The translations under genes and the position numbers were made by a program. A stretch of 64,000 nt of DNA from Pseudeuparius sepicola (Eukaryota > Arthropoda > Insecta > Coleoptera > Anthribidae): positions 59,107,415 through 59,171,414 of the forward strand of contig OY987300.1 in the NCBI GenBank assembly GCA_963920635.1, written 5' to 3'. Below are positions 1-13,500 of the stretch, piece after piece. Numbering within the stretch: the first letter of the stretch is position 1; every line of letters begins with the position of its first letter. The notes below the pieces were generated by a model. The model did not search any database. It saw nothing but the letters and a program-made list of their open reading frames with translations, and was not told the DNA's origin.

Positions 1-567
1 ATCCTAATAGCTATTACACTCATCTCATAAAAACTAACTAGCCGGTGTAGTGTATGTTCCTTCTGGTGGATATAATATACATTCCCTAACACTTGTTAAG
101 TTTATTGAATTCCATATTGTGGTAAAATCGTTTTATTGTTTGGTACACTCTGTATTTTTTGCAACACAAAAAAAAATTGAACAACACCAAAAACTAACCT
201 AAATTTTTTTTCAGAGGCAAAGTTATCAGACCAAGTGTCACTACATTATGGGCCACCCTTTATATATATTGTGCTATCGCTGTTTCCATACACAAACAAA
301 ATAGTATGTTCTTTGTTAATAACAGTTCGACAATCATTCACTCAACGGTCCGACAAAACATTAGGAAACGCTATAAATAGCGATACCTAGAAAGTGACTG
401 CAACTCGCAAAGACCCAATCAATTCAGGTCGACGCAACGGTACTATTATTACCCCATCCCTAAGATGTAATTTTCCATATTTATATAATATATTAGATTA
501 AACACGTCATTTTCGGAAATGCTCTTGCCAAAAACTGCAACTTTGTCCAAATCATTTTACGCAGATA

Positions 568-1387
568 GACCGGAAGGTAGTGACAGATTTTGGACGTAAT
601 TTTACTCAGTATGCCTTTCAGAGGTATGAATCAGATGCGTATATTCTCACAATAATAAAGTATGAATCAAAGAGACATTCTGGGTTCTTCATATGAAAAA
701 AAGTGAGGTTTCATTTATTCGAAAAACATGCGTTTTGATATGATTATAGTCAGGCTGCCATGTGTTTTATAATTAAGTTCAAAATTGAAAATTCCAAAAC
801 CATAGGCATACCGTTAGCGTGGACCCAAAGGGCTATTATTGTCACGTGTACTTGTATTTTAATAATTAATTTTTCCACGTTTCTGAACAGGCTGTCAATG
901 AGAAGTATGCAAGTTCTTGTTATGAAACTGCTGAAAAAAGGATGGCATACCGTTTGCGTATGTCCAAGTACAGTTTAAATTGACTGTTATTTAATCACTT
1001 AAACGATTTATTCGATGTAAAGTGTACTTAGACATGAGCAAATGGTATGCCATCTTTTCTTCGACAGTTTTATGACAAGAACTTACATACTTATAATTGG
1101 CAGCCTGTTCAGAGACGTGGAAAAATTAAGTATTAAAATACAAGTTCATGTGACAATAGTAGCCCTTTGGGTCCACGCTAACGGTATGCCTATGGCATTG
1201 TAGCCTGGCTAAAATCATATCAAAACGCATATTTTTGGAATAAATGAAAACTCACTTTTCCATATGAAGAAATCAGGATGACTCTCTGATTCATACCTTA
1301 TTATTGTGAGAATATGCGCAACATAACACCCTTTGAAAGACATACTGAGTAAAATCACGTCCAATAATCTGCCACTACATCCCGGTC
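568..1387. mobile_element. fold-back MITE family A, copy 1
   Basis: Imperfect inverted repeat. GACCGGAAGGTAGTGACAG (568) pairs with CTGCCACTACATCCCGGTC (ends 1387), and pairing extends through the CTCAGTATGCCTTTC and TTCATATG.AAAAA blocks for over 300 bp. The same sequence recurs at 21096-21665, which identifies it as a family. No coding capacity. Confidence 0.8.
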
Positions 1388-2692
1388 TAAGAGGCATAAA
1401 CAAAGGCAGGAGGCAAAACACAACATGTTTGATTTTTTGAAAAAATGTGCCGTTTGTGGCGTATCGACCATAATAAATAAATTCACTCTCTTTAAACCTG
1501 TAGCGAATTAGGATGAATAGATTATGTTAGACATTAAGTCAAAACATGATCTATTCGGGGAAAAATAATATATGTATTATTACTACTATTATTATTATTA
1601 CTACTCCAAGAAATGCTTAAGTTAATAATCTTTCTCGGACCTTCACAAACTAGGAGTAGATACCCCACTTGCTTATGTGGACGGGTGGCAATTACCTACT
1701 ACTCTCTAGGATAGTCTTTGCTCATACCATCTAGACCCTAGATTCTAGGGTCTAGGCAGACTTTCCTACAACATTTCTATTTATACATATCGTCACTACT
1801 GCAAGGCAAATGCACTGTCTATGTGCGAAATACCCAGATTGCAACCTTTTGTATCATAGACACAAAAACTATAGAGAGATCGAACGATTTTACTGTTGAA
1901 ATTGGTGCAATCACTCACTCAACTGATCAGCTGGCAACGGATGAACAACTATCCGGTAGCGACTGTTAAAATCCGTCCACTGTCGGGACAATTTTAATAG
2001 AAAACAAATTCCTTTATGGTTGTCTGCCGCTCTGTCCGGGTGACTGATGGATGGGCCTCGGACCCTGGCTACATGCACCTTTTGTGTTCAGATCAATGAT
2101 TGAGAATTACTTTCCTTATTTGTCTTCCATGGAGTTTCGGCAAACACAGCCCGAAGCATTTCGATCTGTGAATCTGTGGGCCTATGTTAATATGGGCAAA
2201 ACAGTAAATTAAGACAATAAAATAGCTCACTGACAATAGTTACAATGTTGCTATTGAGGAGTTGGTGGTATTCACGGTGTATACAAAATTATACAGGATT
2301 CCTCCTAATTATTGGAGATGTTTCTTTGAAGAAAACTGAGGTAACTTTTTTCTCTCAATATGGTTCGTCGAGACTTTTATTTCCAAAATAGAAGGCGTTC
2401 AAATTCAATGAAAAAAAATGGTTTTTGTCGTTTTTTATTTCCATATAGCAAAAATTAACGAAAGGTTATGATGCCAGATTTCAAAATGAACCTGTGGCGA
2501 ATGACTGCCATTTCTGAGCTGCTGAGAATCCTCGGCGAGCTAAAGATACAAATTTACTGTCTACTGTCTGTCCTATATTGTGAATGCAATATATTGTTGT
2601 CTTATTGTCGTCTTAAAAATACGTAAAACCTCGTTCAAAAAGTTTTCCACATGAGCTATTTCATCAAAGAAATTAGCCAAGTGGGATCCAAG
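1388..2692. other. intronic sequence, nothing recognised
   Basis: AT-rich, with a short trinucleotide-like ATTATTATTACTACT run near 1580. No supported gene or repeat boundary. Confidence 0.4.
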
Positions 2693-3094
2693 CAGGGCCG
2701 TTCATAGGGGGGTGCGGTTGGTACAAATTACCGGGGCCCGGGCCCCGTAGGTGCCCGGCGCGTTGTTGGCAGTATCGGCGAGCGTTGACGGCGTTGTATG
2801 TAATAATATGTAATATGTAACATGTAAAAAATACCTCTCGCGCTCTTTCCCAATGTCATAATTTCTCTCAGGATTTTTTGCACTATTCCAGTGACAGTTG
2901 CACAAGGAAAAAGGTCATTTAGTACCTTAGCTGGAATAAAAAAAGTTCCTAGGTCTACTATGTACCCAGAACGGTTAACAAGTCTAGGAACTCTTGCATT
3001 AGAATATTCTTTAGCTCGAAAAAGTAATTTTGACCAAATCATAGACAACTTTGCCAATATGAAGGCTCCAAAGTCGACCTACTCTAAATCATAG
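2693..3094 (+). pseudogene. hAT transposase C-terminal remnant
   Basis: From about 2833 an open frame reads LALFPNVIISLRIFCTIPV, then TVAQGKRSFSTLAGIKKVP, RSTMYPERLTSLGTLALE and a final LDF-like NFDQIIDNFA, ending at TAG 3092-3094. This is the dimerisation region of hAT transposases of the ZMYM-like group. The catalytic core is missing. CAGGGCCG at 2693 may be the element's left terminus. A 5' deleted, non-functional copy. Confidence 0.8.
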
Positions 3095-3144
3095 CCGAAC
3101 GAGTAACCTAACCTACCTAAACACTGTCTAAATATGTAATGTAA

Positions 3145-3560
3145 ATAAACAATCCTGGGATTCGACTAAAAGTTATATATTAATTTTTTGTGTTTGTGTT
3201 GCTTATACAACGCGTTTCGGCATGTTTGCCATCATCAGGTATATAAAAGTTGTAAATATATATAAATGTCATTTATTTTGTAGGGCGAGATTTATACAAA
3301 AGGTGACATTTAAAAACATATTTGTTTTCTAATATATCTCAAAAAGATGTACATCAATAAAGAATTTTTTGGGTGTTTTTGAAAACACTATTATTTTTAT
3401 ATATAAAAGCATTGAGTAAAGGTTATTCCCTCACTCAACGATAAAAGTTATTAAAAATATATCTGTGCATTGTGTTTTGTGTAGGTGCTAGTGAAGGAGT
3501 GACTGCTTCAACAAAAATTAATATATAACTTTTGGTCGAATCCCAGGATTATTTATTTAC
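3145..3560. mobile_element. fold-back element with CATCATCAGG motif
   Basis: AATCCTGGGATTCGACTAAA (about 3150) pairs with TTTGGTCGAATCCCAGGATT (ends about 3550), with AGTTATATATTAA inside both arms. The interior has CGCGTTTCGGCATGTTTGCC followed by ATCATCAGG. No ORF. Confidence 0.65.
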
Positions 3561-3932
3561 AAAACAAGAACGACCAAGAAAAAATTTTCTTTTTTAATTA
3601 AAAAAAATTAAATATGTAATATGAGTAGAACGTAAATATTTGAATGAGACCAAAGTTTATTTAATTTATTTTTATTTTTTATGTTTTTTATTTATTTATT
3701 TGGTTTTATTGTTGTTGAGAGGCAGAACAATCTAGGTATATTTGTTATATCAACTTTAAAATTTAGGTTCCTTTTTTATCTTAAGTCGTTATGTTATGTG
3801 TTCCTTATATTTGCAATAGAGGATAAAGACTGTTTGGTTATTTATTTTGTAGGTATACGATATAATGTTTTTGTAACACTTTTTGCTTGACGTATTTTTG
3901 AAAATGTCAACTTTGTATGTATTCAATGTACC

Positions 3933-4587
3933 TACAGGGTGTCCAGATTTGGTTGTAAATGCGGGGTATCTCGGTTATTTTTAGAGATAGGGAGTTGCGG
4001 TTTTCGCGAACCGTTGCTACTTTTATGTGAAACGAAAGATACCGTAAACAGATTTTTCATAGCCACCTTCGTTTTTAAGATACAGGGCGAAATTGAAAAT
4101 TTGCGCTTTTGGGGCATACCTCGTATATTGGGAACGGTTAATGATATTGACATTTCCACTTAGAATTCAGTGCCGCATTCAGTTTTTTACCAAAATTGAT
4201 AGAAAACAAATTCGATTCGATATATGGACCAAAGTTAGGTTTTTTTAAATGGAAATGGAAAAACCTAAGTTTGGTCCATATGTCGAACACTAGCAATTTT
4301 AGTAAAAAACTGAATACGTCACTGAATTCTACGTGAAAATGTATATAAGATACAGTTTCTGCCATTTCAATATCATTAACCGTTCCCAAGATACGCGGTA
4401 TGCCCCAAAAGCGCAAATTTTCAATTTCGCCCTGCATCTTAAAAACGAAGGGCTATGCTATGAAAAATCTGTTTACGGTATCTTTCGTTTCACAAAAAAG
4501 TAGCAACGGTTCGCGAAAACCGCAACTCCCTATCTCTAAAAATAACCGAGATACCCCCCATTTACAACCAAATCTGGACACCCTGTA
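3933..4587. mobile_element. fold-back MITE, TACAGGGTGTCC ends
   Basis: Inverted arms of about 270 bp start TACAGGGTGTCCAGATTTGG and end with the complement. A TA dinucleotide lies at each edge, as for Tc1/mariner-derived MITEs. Its ORFs mirror one another and are not genes. Confidence 0.85.
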
Positions 4588-5236
4588 CATATTTGACACT
4601 ATAAAAATGTTGAATCTTATCGCTTTGTATGTAAAATAAATGTAATATGCACTTTGGCTGTAATGCATATTCCTACCTACAAGCCCCTGAAGCCTGATAT
4701 ATACGAACAGAGGCATTAATGAAACCGTGCGAAAATTAAACCAGGTAAATTATGTTTTAATTTTCTTAGGGCTCGATACTAAGTTGAGCTATATTAGAAG
4801 TATTTGAATTTAGTTATTAATTTTTATATAAAATATTATGTAAAATGTTTTACTCCCAGAAATTTCAATAATGGTTTTGACAGTCTAGATGTATCTGTGT
4901 CTCACGGTGAATGTACGAGTAGTATCGTTTATTCACCGAGGGTTTGTCTAGGTACGCGAGCGTTTGTAGTGTGCTCCGCGTAGCCCTAGGGCTCAATGAA
5001 ACATTAGAACCATGAAAATTACCTATTTCCCAAAATTCCCTGAACTGCGGAAGAAATCCCTCGAGGTGATAATTGGCATTACTGGCCAAGCCAACTTGTT
5101 GACTTGATTTCTGATTCTTCACTAAACTGAAGTTTAAAAAGCAACTACCACCATTCAGAGTTGTCAAAACGAGCTATTTCCGTTCTTTTAGCATTATAGT
5201 AAGCACATATATTTGTGAGACTTGATTTTCCTCATA

Positions 5237-6236
5237 TACAGGGTGACCGTATTTCGAGTCTATATGCATGGGGATCTTGGTTATTATCTTAAGAGATATG
5301 AGGTCGGTTAAATTGGGCAAAGTTGTTAACTTGATGCTTTTGTAATAACATGGCAAAAATTAAAGAGGGCTGAACATTTCTAAGTTAAAAATTATTAAGG
5401 CACATTTTCGCATAAGGAATCTAAATATGGTTGGATTTTTTTTTTTGTCGCTTACCTGGACACAGAGATCACGATCAATTTTTCTTTTTCTTATGGCGCT
5501 ATATTGGATTTTTGCATTTTTGAAAAGAAGAATTTTTTATAGTTAAATTGACATGTCACACATGCTTTACTTCCTTTTTCTTGCCGTAATGTCAAATTAA
5601 TCGTTTTTGCATATAGAGTGCCTTGGAAACATAAACCTAGTTACCTATTGTTGCGAAGTGTGCGTTGAAATATTGTTTAACGGTTTAGTACAAATTCAGT
5701 TACTGTTATACTTATTTATTGATTAAAAATAAATCATATAGATCCATGTCACGAAAGTACATGGTCTTTGACGTTGTTATTTATTCGCCATTTATCATAT
5801 AACACATTAAAACTGAAAATACAAGAACAAGAAAAACAAAGTAAAGCATAATGTGTGACAGGTCATTTTAACCAGAAAAATTCCTCTTTTCAAAAATTCC
5901 AAAATCCAAGGTAGAGCTCATAAGAAAAAGAAAAGTCGATCGAAATATCGTTGTCCAGGTGGGCGACAAAAACATGCGAGACCATATTTAGATCCTCCAT
6001 AAAAAGTGCATTAATAATGTTTAACTTAGAAATGTCCAGATCACATGGTTTCGTTTAAAAAAATAAAAACAACAACGACAATTCGCATTATTTTCAAAAC
6101 GAGAAGGGCTAGCCAGATTTTTTTTTAAATGTTACTCGGCATCAAATTCCGCAAATGTGCCCCAATTTAACCCACCTCGTATTTCTTAAGATAACCAAGA
6201 TCCTCATTCATAAACTCGAAATACGGTCACCCTGTA
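5237..6236. mobile_element. fold-back MITE, TACAGGGTGACCG ends
   Basis: About 1 kb with long imperfect inverted arms. TACAGGGTGACCGTATTTCG at the left pairs with CGAAATACGGTCACCCTGTA at the right. Inner blocks such as GATCTTGGTTAT and its complement also pair. Confidence 0.85.
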
Positions 6237-6839
6237 TATCTCACAGACACTAAACCGCTTGGATGTTGAGCCAGATACTAGACAACATCTGTCTTCAATA
6301 AAACCAAATATCAAAGATATTTGTGCAAATAAAACACAATGTCATCCTTAACATTAATTTTTTCAAATGTATTACAGTTTCGAATCGTTGGGGTGAGTGC
6401 ATGCTTTTGCGAACTAGGTAGATACTAATTAATATGCACATGGAGATCGCAGAGTCAGTAGCCATCTGTTGACTTATCGTAAAAATAAGAATCAAAAAAT
6501 ATATTCAAAAGTAAACGTGAACACAGTCCGCTGTGTTCTATCAAAAAACCACAACACGCGTGATAAATTCCAATTCCAAAAACAACTTTTAATAAAAACG
6601 AAGCACTGTCAGTAGGATATATTTAAGACCCTTTTGAATTTAAGTATTAAATTGGTTGAATGCTGTTAGCATATACCTACTTTGCTCAAACCAAGATTGA
6701 TGTTCAAACCCTGGCAGATACGGAAAGCTTTAATTTTTTGATATAATCTCGGCTCTTTCTTTGTGTTTCAGTTTCACCGAATATCGTTGTTCTGTATCAT
6801 AATTATTTTATGTTGATGACAAGCCGGTGTGTTAGAGTT

Positions 6840-7240
6840 TTGGAGTCCCAATAAGTAGTCGTCGCGTAAATAAACGCATCGATTCCAGGACATTTCGGTT
6901 ATTCGGGGAACCACATGGTGCGGTTTCAATTTCGGCCCACATTGTCCGTGATTTAATTGGAGCCATCGCTTGAATATTGATAAATCACGGGGATGCCGGA
7001 CTCCTCCGGCGCGTGAACAGGCGGGCTCGTGCTGTGATTTTTTTTATCGTTGAAGAGATCGGGCAGTCTCGGTTTGTGGGCACTGTGCCGCTGATTCCAT
7101 TGTAGTACTTTCAGTTGTGTTATTCTCGGAACTCGGAAGGTTGTTGATGTAACACGATAAACAGATCGGTGAATGAGGTTGCACGTTTTGGAAGTGTCTG
7201 TGTGCGTATATGATCGCTAGACACTGTATGTTCACGAGAC
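6840..7240. promoter_or_regulatory. unique, moderately GC-rich block, possible conserved element
   Basis: Non-repetitive sequence with a short inverted pair CCGTGATTTA (about 6948) and TAAATCACGG (about 6983) around a 25-bp spacer. It stands out from the surrounding MITEs by composition. No ORF of note. Regulatory function is only a suggestion. Confidence 0.25.
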
Positions 7241-7650
7241 GAGGATAAACTTGGGCAATTCGGTGCCAATTAAGATGTTAATAATAGTGTATAGTTTTGT
7301 AGTCGATGAAAACATTGCATTACTTGCATGTATCTAGCGCTTTAGAAAACATTAGATACAAATAAAAAGTTGTGATCAAAATTGTCTTTCTTTAGAAGTG
7401 AATAATCCCGCGGATTCCACTTTTAGCTAGAAAATATTTCTTAAGTCGGAACCTGCAAACTAAATTTCATAAGAATTTAATCACTCCTATAAATGTAAGT
7501 TTACGTAGGTAGGTACTGTTGTAATTTTTTGTTCTCTCTTAGGTTAGTAAACCATTATTGCCAGTTTTTCAATACTTCACTATACTGCCATGTTTAATGA
7601 AAACTCCGTAGGTATATGCAAAAACGTTGTTTTGATGATTGATATTGTAA

Positions 7651-8377
7651 TACAGGGTGTTCGAAAAATAGACGGAGGAGATATTTTAGAGGGTGATTCC
7701 CTGTTAAGAAATATGAAAAAAGTTTTTATAAACATGGGTCCGGAAATGCAGAGTTTTCAAGATACAGGATGTTAAATAAAAAAAAATAAAACATGAAATT
7801 ATTAATGTCTTAAAAATTATTTACTCGATTCTGTTGAAATTTGGCAATGTTATTTGTTGTATTAAGAGGCTAATTTCGCCCCAACTAGATTAAATTTATT
7901 AAGTCTAGTGGCGTCCCGGGGGGGACCTTAGCGAATATTATTATCAAAAAAATGTACGCCACTACCTTTTTTGTAACTTTAATATTTTTTGTTTGATTAA
8001 GCATCTAAAAATACAACTTCTTTCCCTCTTGTATTGTTTTCCTATCTCACTTCGTTTTCGAGAAAAAAAAATAAAAACCGTTTTATTGCATGTCACTGGA
8101 CAAAATTGGTTGTAGTGTACTTTATGTTATGATATTGGAAAAGTTGCAATAACACTCTTTCCTAGAAATGCTTTTGATTATTTGTTTTCCAAGGCACTTG
8201 TGATTTTTTTTGCAAAAATTGATAAACCAATTTTGTCCAGTGACATGCAATATATTTAACATCCTGTATCTTGAAAACTCTGCATTTCCGGACCCATGTT
8301 TATAGAAACTTTTTTTCATATTTCTTAACAGGGAATCACCCTCTAAAATATCTCCGTCTATTTTTCGAACACCCGTA
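7651..8377. mobile_element. fold-back MITE, TACAGGGTGTTCG ends
   Basis: TACAGGGTGTTCGAAAAATA pairs with TATTTTTCGAACACCCGTA (one base missing at the right terminus). The arms carry the mirrored block of CTGTTAAGAAATATGAAAAA and beyond, for more than 120 bp. The ORFs at either end are the same arm read on opposite strands. Confidence 0.85.
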
Positions 8378-9619
8378 TAAACAACCAAACCTGTACTCGA
8401 ACAATAACAATAATTGCTTAGGTAAAGTATAATAGTAATTCAGGTCATTACGAAAGACTTAACATTATAATCCACAAGTTGTATTCCAACCATGGACGAA
8501 TACCTACACTATGTAATCAAGCCGAACGAGAATATTAGTTCTTCACCCCTACGATCCCCTAACACGACAGTTGAGCGGTTACCACCCTTTACATGGCCAC
8601 CCTGACTTAAGGTTAGTTCAGGAGCCTTGAGGTTTTAGATAAAATGCTGCCTCGAAGTTAGTAAGAAGGAAAATACCAACTGCAGCAATTTTATAGTTCA
8701 GCAGAAGACCATCAACGTACCATTAGATCTCCATATTTTGATGTACGTGCTAACAATAGCAGTAGTAATGCTGTTTTGTCTCCTGTCATCCACAGATTTT
8801 AAATATCGAAACTGATTTTTTTTTGGAAATATAACACCAAATACTGTAAAAGATTTCCTGGTTGAATAACTTGATAATTTATTTAAAACTTTTGAAAAAC
8901 TGTTAAATTAATTATATCTGTGAGATGGAAAATTACAGACAAAAACAGAGGTACCTAAACAGAAGACCTATATTTTGGAATTTTTATTGTTATTATACCA
9001 TACAATATATCTAAGAATAAATTAAATTTTCCAATAAAAAAACTTTAAAACTCTTTGAACTTTACTTGTAAAAATTGTAATTATTAACAATTCGTAAAGA
9101 TCTTTGTGCCGCATATGCTGCAGAATCGGCATCTAATTGTAACAATTCACTTTCGAAACTGGTAAAAAAGTTGATACCTTGCTCCGAATCGAAGTAGGAA
9201 TATAGTTTTGAATAGTTAATGTTCAAATATATTAACCTAAGCTAGCCTCCAAGTTTTGTAGTTTCCATATCTCGCGGATATAATAGCTAGTCCATTAGTC
9301 CATTGCCTTTCCTTTTATCAATATGCACGCCATGTATTTGAGTTACCTAAATGTGAATATCATTATAGTGTGTTTTAAATAACTATACTCGGGTGAATAA
9401 TTTATGCCTCCTTACAATGCACGTCATCTGTTAATGTCCGCCGTGTCTTTATGTTTACGCTCACCATATGCAGCAGATCATTTTTATTTGCACTACTTCA
9501 TCAACGAGCCTTAATTTAGCAGACAAAAATGCTATAAAACGAAACTCTCTCTTCTAGAACTAACAGGTGTTTTAATATAATAAGAATACATTTTCTTAAT
9601 AACCTTTTCCGATTTTCTA
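8378..9619. other. intronic sequence, nothing recognised
   Basis: AT-rich intron between two MITE groups; short ORFs lack any family signature. Confidence 0.4.
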
Positions 9620-9629
9620 GGTAAAACCC

Positions 9630-10070
9630 AATGACGTCAAAACCTATATAGACGTGGTGCCCAATTGTTAAAATGCCCTTTATTTTGACTCCAATAAGAT
9701 TAAATATATCCATACTACTCTAAAAACATGCTACAAACAAAGACAGAAAGTCAACCATCAACCAACTATACACTATACACATACACCCTGTGATTCCCGG
9801 TTATTAGTTCCTCCAGAATCACACTTGTTTTTTTCTTGTTTGGAGGCGCCGGAAGCATCGGAACCTCACCTGAAGACTCGGGGGATGGTCTAACGACGCC
9901 AGCCTCCGAGCCCAGAGTCGAAGTAAGTTCGCTACGGCTCGACAAAAAGGGGCAATTTCTGACAATCTCGCGACATTTTCGGAATAATTTAATGGAGCGC
10001 TTAGATTGTGATTAGTTCTGGGCGTCAAGCGTTTATCAAAACAAACCTGTCTATAGGTTCTGACGTCATT
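9630..10070. mobile_element. MITE with 10-bp target duplication, copy 1
   Basis: Ends AATGACGTCAAAACCTATA and TATAGGTTCTGACGTCATT, flanked by perfect 10-bp repeats GGTAAAACCC (9620-9629, 10071-10080). A 9-10 bp duplication suggests a Mutator-like origin. The interior has CTGAAGACTCGGGGGATGG and no transposase. Confidence 0.88.
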
Positions 10071-10129
10071 GGTAAAACCCCCGAGGCCAACGATAAAGAC
10101 AGGCTACGGCGCAAAAATTGTTGGGACAC

Positions 10130-10561
10130 AATGACGTCAAAACCTATAGACGTGGTGCCCCATTATTAAAATGCCCTTTATTTTGACTCCAAGATTAAAT
10201 ATCTCCATACTACTCTAAAAACATGCTACAAACAAAGACAGAAAGTCAACCATCAACCAACTATACACCCGGTGATTCCCGGTTATAGTTCCTCCAGAAT
10301 CACAGTTAGATATCGCATGTTTTTTCTTGTTTTGGGACGCCGGAAGCATCGGAACCTCACCTGAAGACTCGGGGGATGGTCTAACGACGCCAGCCTCCGA
10401 GCCCGGCGTCGAAATAAGTTCGCTACGGCTCGACAAAAAGGGGCAATTTCTGACAATCTCGCGACATTTTCGGAATAATTTAATGGAGCGCTTAGATTGT
10501 GATCAGTTCTGTGCGTCAAGCGTTTATCAAAACAAACCTGTCTATAGGTTCTGACGTCATT
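10130..10561. mobile_element. MITE with 10-bp target duplication, copy 2
   Basis: Nearly identical to the element at 9630 and only 59 bp from it, in the same orientation. It has its own perfect 10-bp duplication GTTGGGACAC (10120-10129, 10562-10571), so this is a separate insertion and not a tandem duplication. Confidence 0.88.
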
Positions 10562-10571
10562 GTTGGGACAC

Positions 10572-13500
10572 CACCTTCCTTAGAGCTTAGGTGATATTCT
10601 CTATAGGTATTTTCCTCCCACAACACATTTGTACACTTTAATTATTCTTTCACTTTCTTGAAAATGTATTAGCCACACATACTTAAGGGTTTTTTAGAAA
10701 TTAAATCTCAGTTGGGATTTGACGAATCCATTTTTGGCGGAAATTTTCATCCCGAGGCAAAACAAACGTTTGTTATGGCGACACTTTCTTCCTGGCTTTT
10801 GTAATATGTATAAATATAATATAAACAGACCCAATATTTGGTATTTAGGTTATTTTTTACGAAATAAAATTGAAAACTAACCTCGGTAGGTATACTGTAA
10901 ATATTGACGAGGTCTCAGTTGATCGACAGCGTGAAAGACCGAATAGAAACCTTATCAGGGCGTGGGTCGACAACGAAAATCCTCGAGTACGTTACAACAC
11001 TGATTTATTTCGCACAAGGTGAATGGTGAATACAATAAATACACAAACCCGAACGTGGTCAACGGGAACGGCTTCCAGCCACTCGGACCGTCTGAACTCG
11101 CAGATCTCCCGTAAGCAGTTCACCCCTCTGTGTTTCAGGCCCCACTGTCCAATATTAATACTGTCCCATGTCCATAATAGTCCATTCCGGGTTCCCTGTT
11201 CTGTGGTTCGGGGGAGAATTCCCGTTACAGCGCTCACGCGTCGGCGCGAGCGGCACCAATACTCCTTGACGGCACGGCTCCCACCCAGAGGCCATAATAA
11301 CACCTGGGCGGTTCCCCTTCGCCAGGACACACGCGCACGAGACGCAAACTTGTTTCTAAAATATAAACTAAGACGTTTAAAAACACTTTAAACATTGATA
11401 ACTTCTCAAAACCCAAGCTGCCGCTTTCAGTTATGTGACAAATGACATGTAACGTCGGGCTAAGATGGTCACGTGATTTTTATGCGCCAGGGCCTGTCTT
11501 TATAGTAGGCCTTGTAAAACCCAATTTTTTTCTAATGCTTATTTTAAATGTCACATTTGACAGGCATGGGCTGTAACGTCGTGACTCTCTTCAGGCGCAA
11601 AAGTGTACACAAAACATGCACCAACGTTGACCGAAATCAGATAAAAAAAAATCTAATAATAAAAATATTTCCCATTTGGTGCAAAGTTTATGAACGGCAT
11701 TACATTTTCGGTGGATTTTGCTAATTTTTGTTTACCTATTTCAATCCGACTAAACACAGTAGACGGCAATATTTCACAAAAAAAGATTTCTGAAAATTGG
11801 TACCCTAAATTTTTTTGTATTTCGCTGTTCGATGGCGCGGAAAGCAACTTATACATAAAACTAGACGTCAAGTTATCGAAACCTGAAACAACAAGGGTTG
11901 TTTTTCATATAGAGTATCATAACGGCAATGACGGGGCATCTTTGGCGCAGATCAATATACGTATCTGGCAACGGCGAGATCGACAGACGTGTAGAAGGAA
12001 TAAGCTCGCAACACGTGTGGGTATACTTTTTAGGAAAATGTTTTGCACCGAATCCCGCCTGTCCCCCTTCATAATAAAATAACCCCCGATCCAAGAGCGG
12101 AATCATCCGGGGGGCCGTTTCTTACCAATATGAAAAATCCCGGATCCATTTGTCAAGACATGCCCGTCAATTGGAGACAGTTGATACGCTCCTGGACGAA
12201 GAATATACGTAGGGTTACTTCGAGGGCATGTCTGAGTAACCCGGGTAATGACACATAGGTATCAGTAATAAGTTTTGTTTTGAAAAGGCGGAAGATAGTT
12301 GTATTTGCTTAGTCAATTATCATGATGTATTAGGTATTATCGTTGAGCGAGTTATTCCTTCACTAAACGGTATTATTTCAAAATCAAACTACTATCTAAT
12401 ACCTACTGTACAATACCTTGTACCTAAGTATTGTTTACTTTTTACTAATAATTAGTTTAAAAGTTTATCGCCACGAAACACATTATAAATGTTAAAATAT
12501 AACATTTCTAATACGCACTTACTTATCATTTAGTTATAGCCTGACGATATCCATATGTACCAAATACGAACTTTGTTTATTGATAAGACACTCATTGGCA
12601 ACAGCTCGGACCAAAGTGTGATCTGAGAGCGTCATAGAAGTAATGGATTTTTAATTTACAAATTCGTCAACTCACTCTTCGAAGCTTCATATTGTTGCTA
12701 AATAGCACTTTGCACATAAAGGAGCAAGAAACACGTTTTTCCACTTTGGGTCACCGTTTTCACGCAAATATTTTAGTTGATTTTACGCAAAGACGCTGAA
12801 ATAAATACAAAAGACCAAAGTTGATGAGAACCCCGACAGATACTAAAACAGTTAGGGGTTTAGTAAAAAGAATTGTGATTATCAAATCTGCTGGTTATAA
12901 TGTAGGTAAGTGTGACCTACGAACACTATGACAAAGTGTGACTTATGAACACTATAACCAACAATTCTTGATAATAAATTGTTGATGTCGATCTACCATT
13001 TTTGGCTTGGGTAAATGGTTTGCCGATGTTCCTCTTTCCTCGTCGAGGTAGCCATTACATGTACAGAGTGTATTACCTACATAAAGTACGTCATGGGCAA
13101 TTTTTTAAATGGCAAATTACATGTTTAAGTATGGCATTTGATAGAACATATTTGTTTGCATACAGCGCGTTAAATTTTTTGACATATTGCAAAAGAAATT
13201 TTCGAGAAAATTGTTGTTATATGGGTCTACAATTAATTTATTTAGTAAAATAAACGAGTTAATTGAGTGTGCAAATTGGAATCATTCCTAAGCATGGCAG
13301 TAGATATCCAAGATGGTTGATAAATTCTCGTTGCACTTTACTGGGAAATATTTGAGAAATAGTGTTACGAATTTTGGAATCTTCGATATGTTGTCTGATG
13401 TGTTTTTTATACGACGACGTTCTTGAGATGGTCAATCTATTGAATTCAAGTCAAGAAACAAAAAACTGTCAGTAAAATCCAAGATAATTTATTGACCGCC

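Noticed and set aside
9630..10561. Simple 500-bp tandem duplication
   Set aside because: Each copy has its own inverted termini and a different perfect 10-bp target duplication, so these are two insertions.
11690..12082. 130-residue ORF as a gene
   Set aside because: The translation has no recognisable family features and overlaps opposing ORFs of similar quality.
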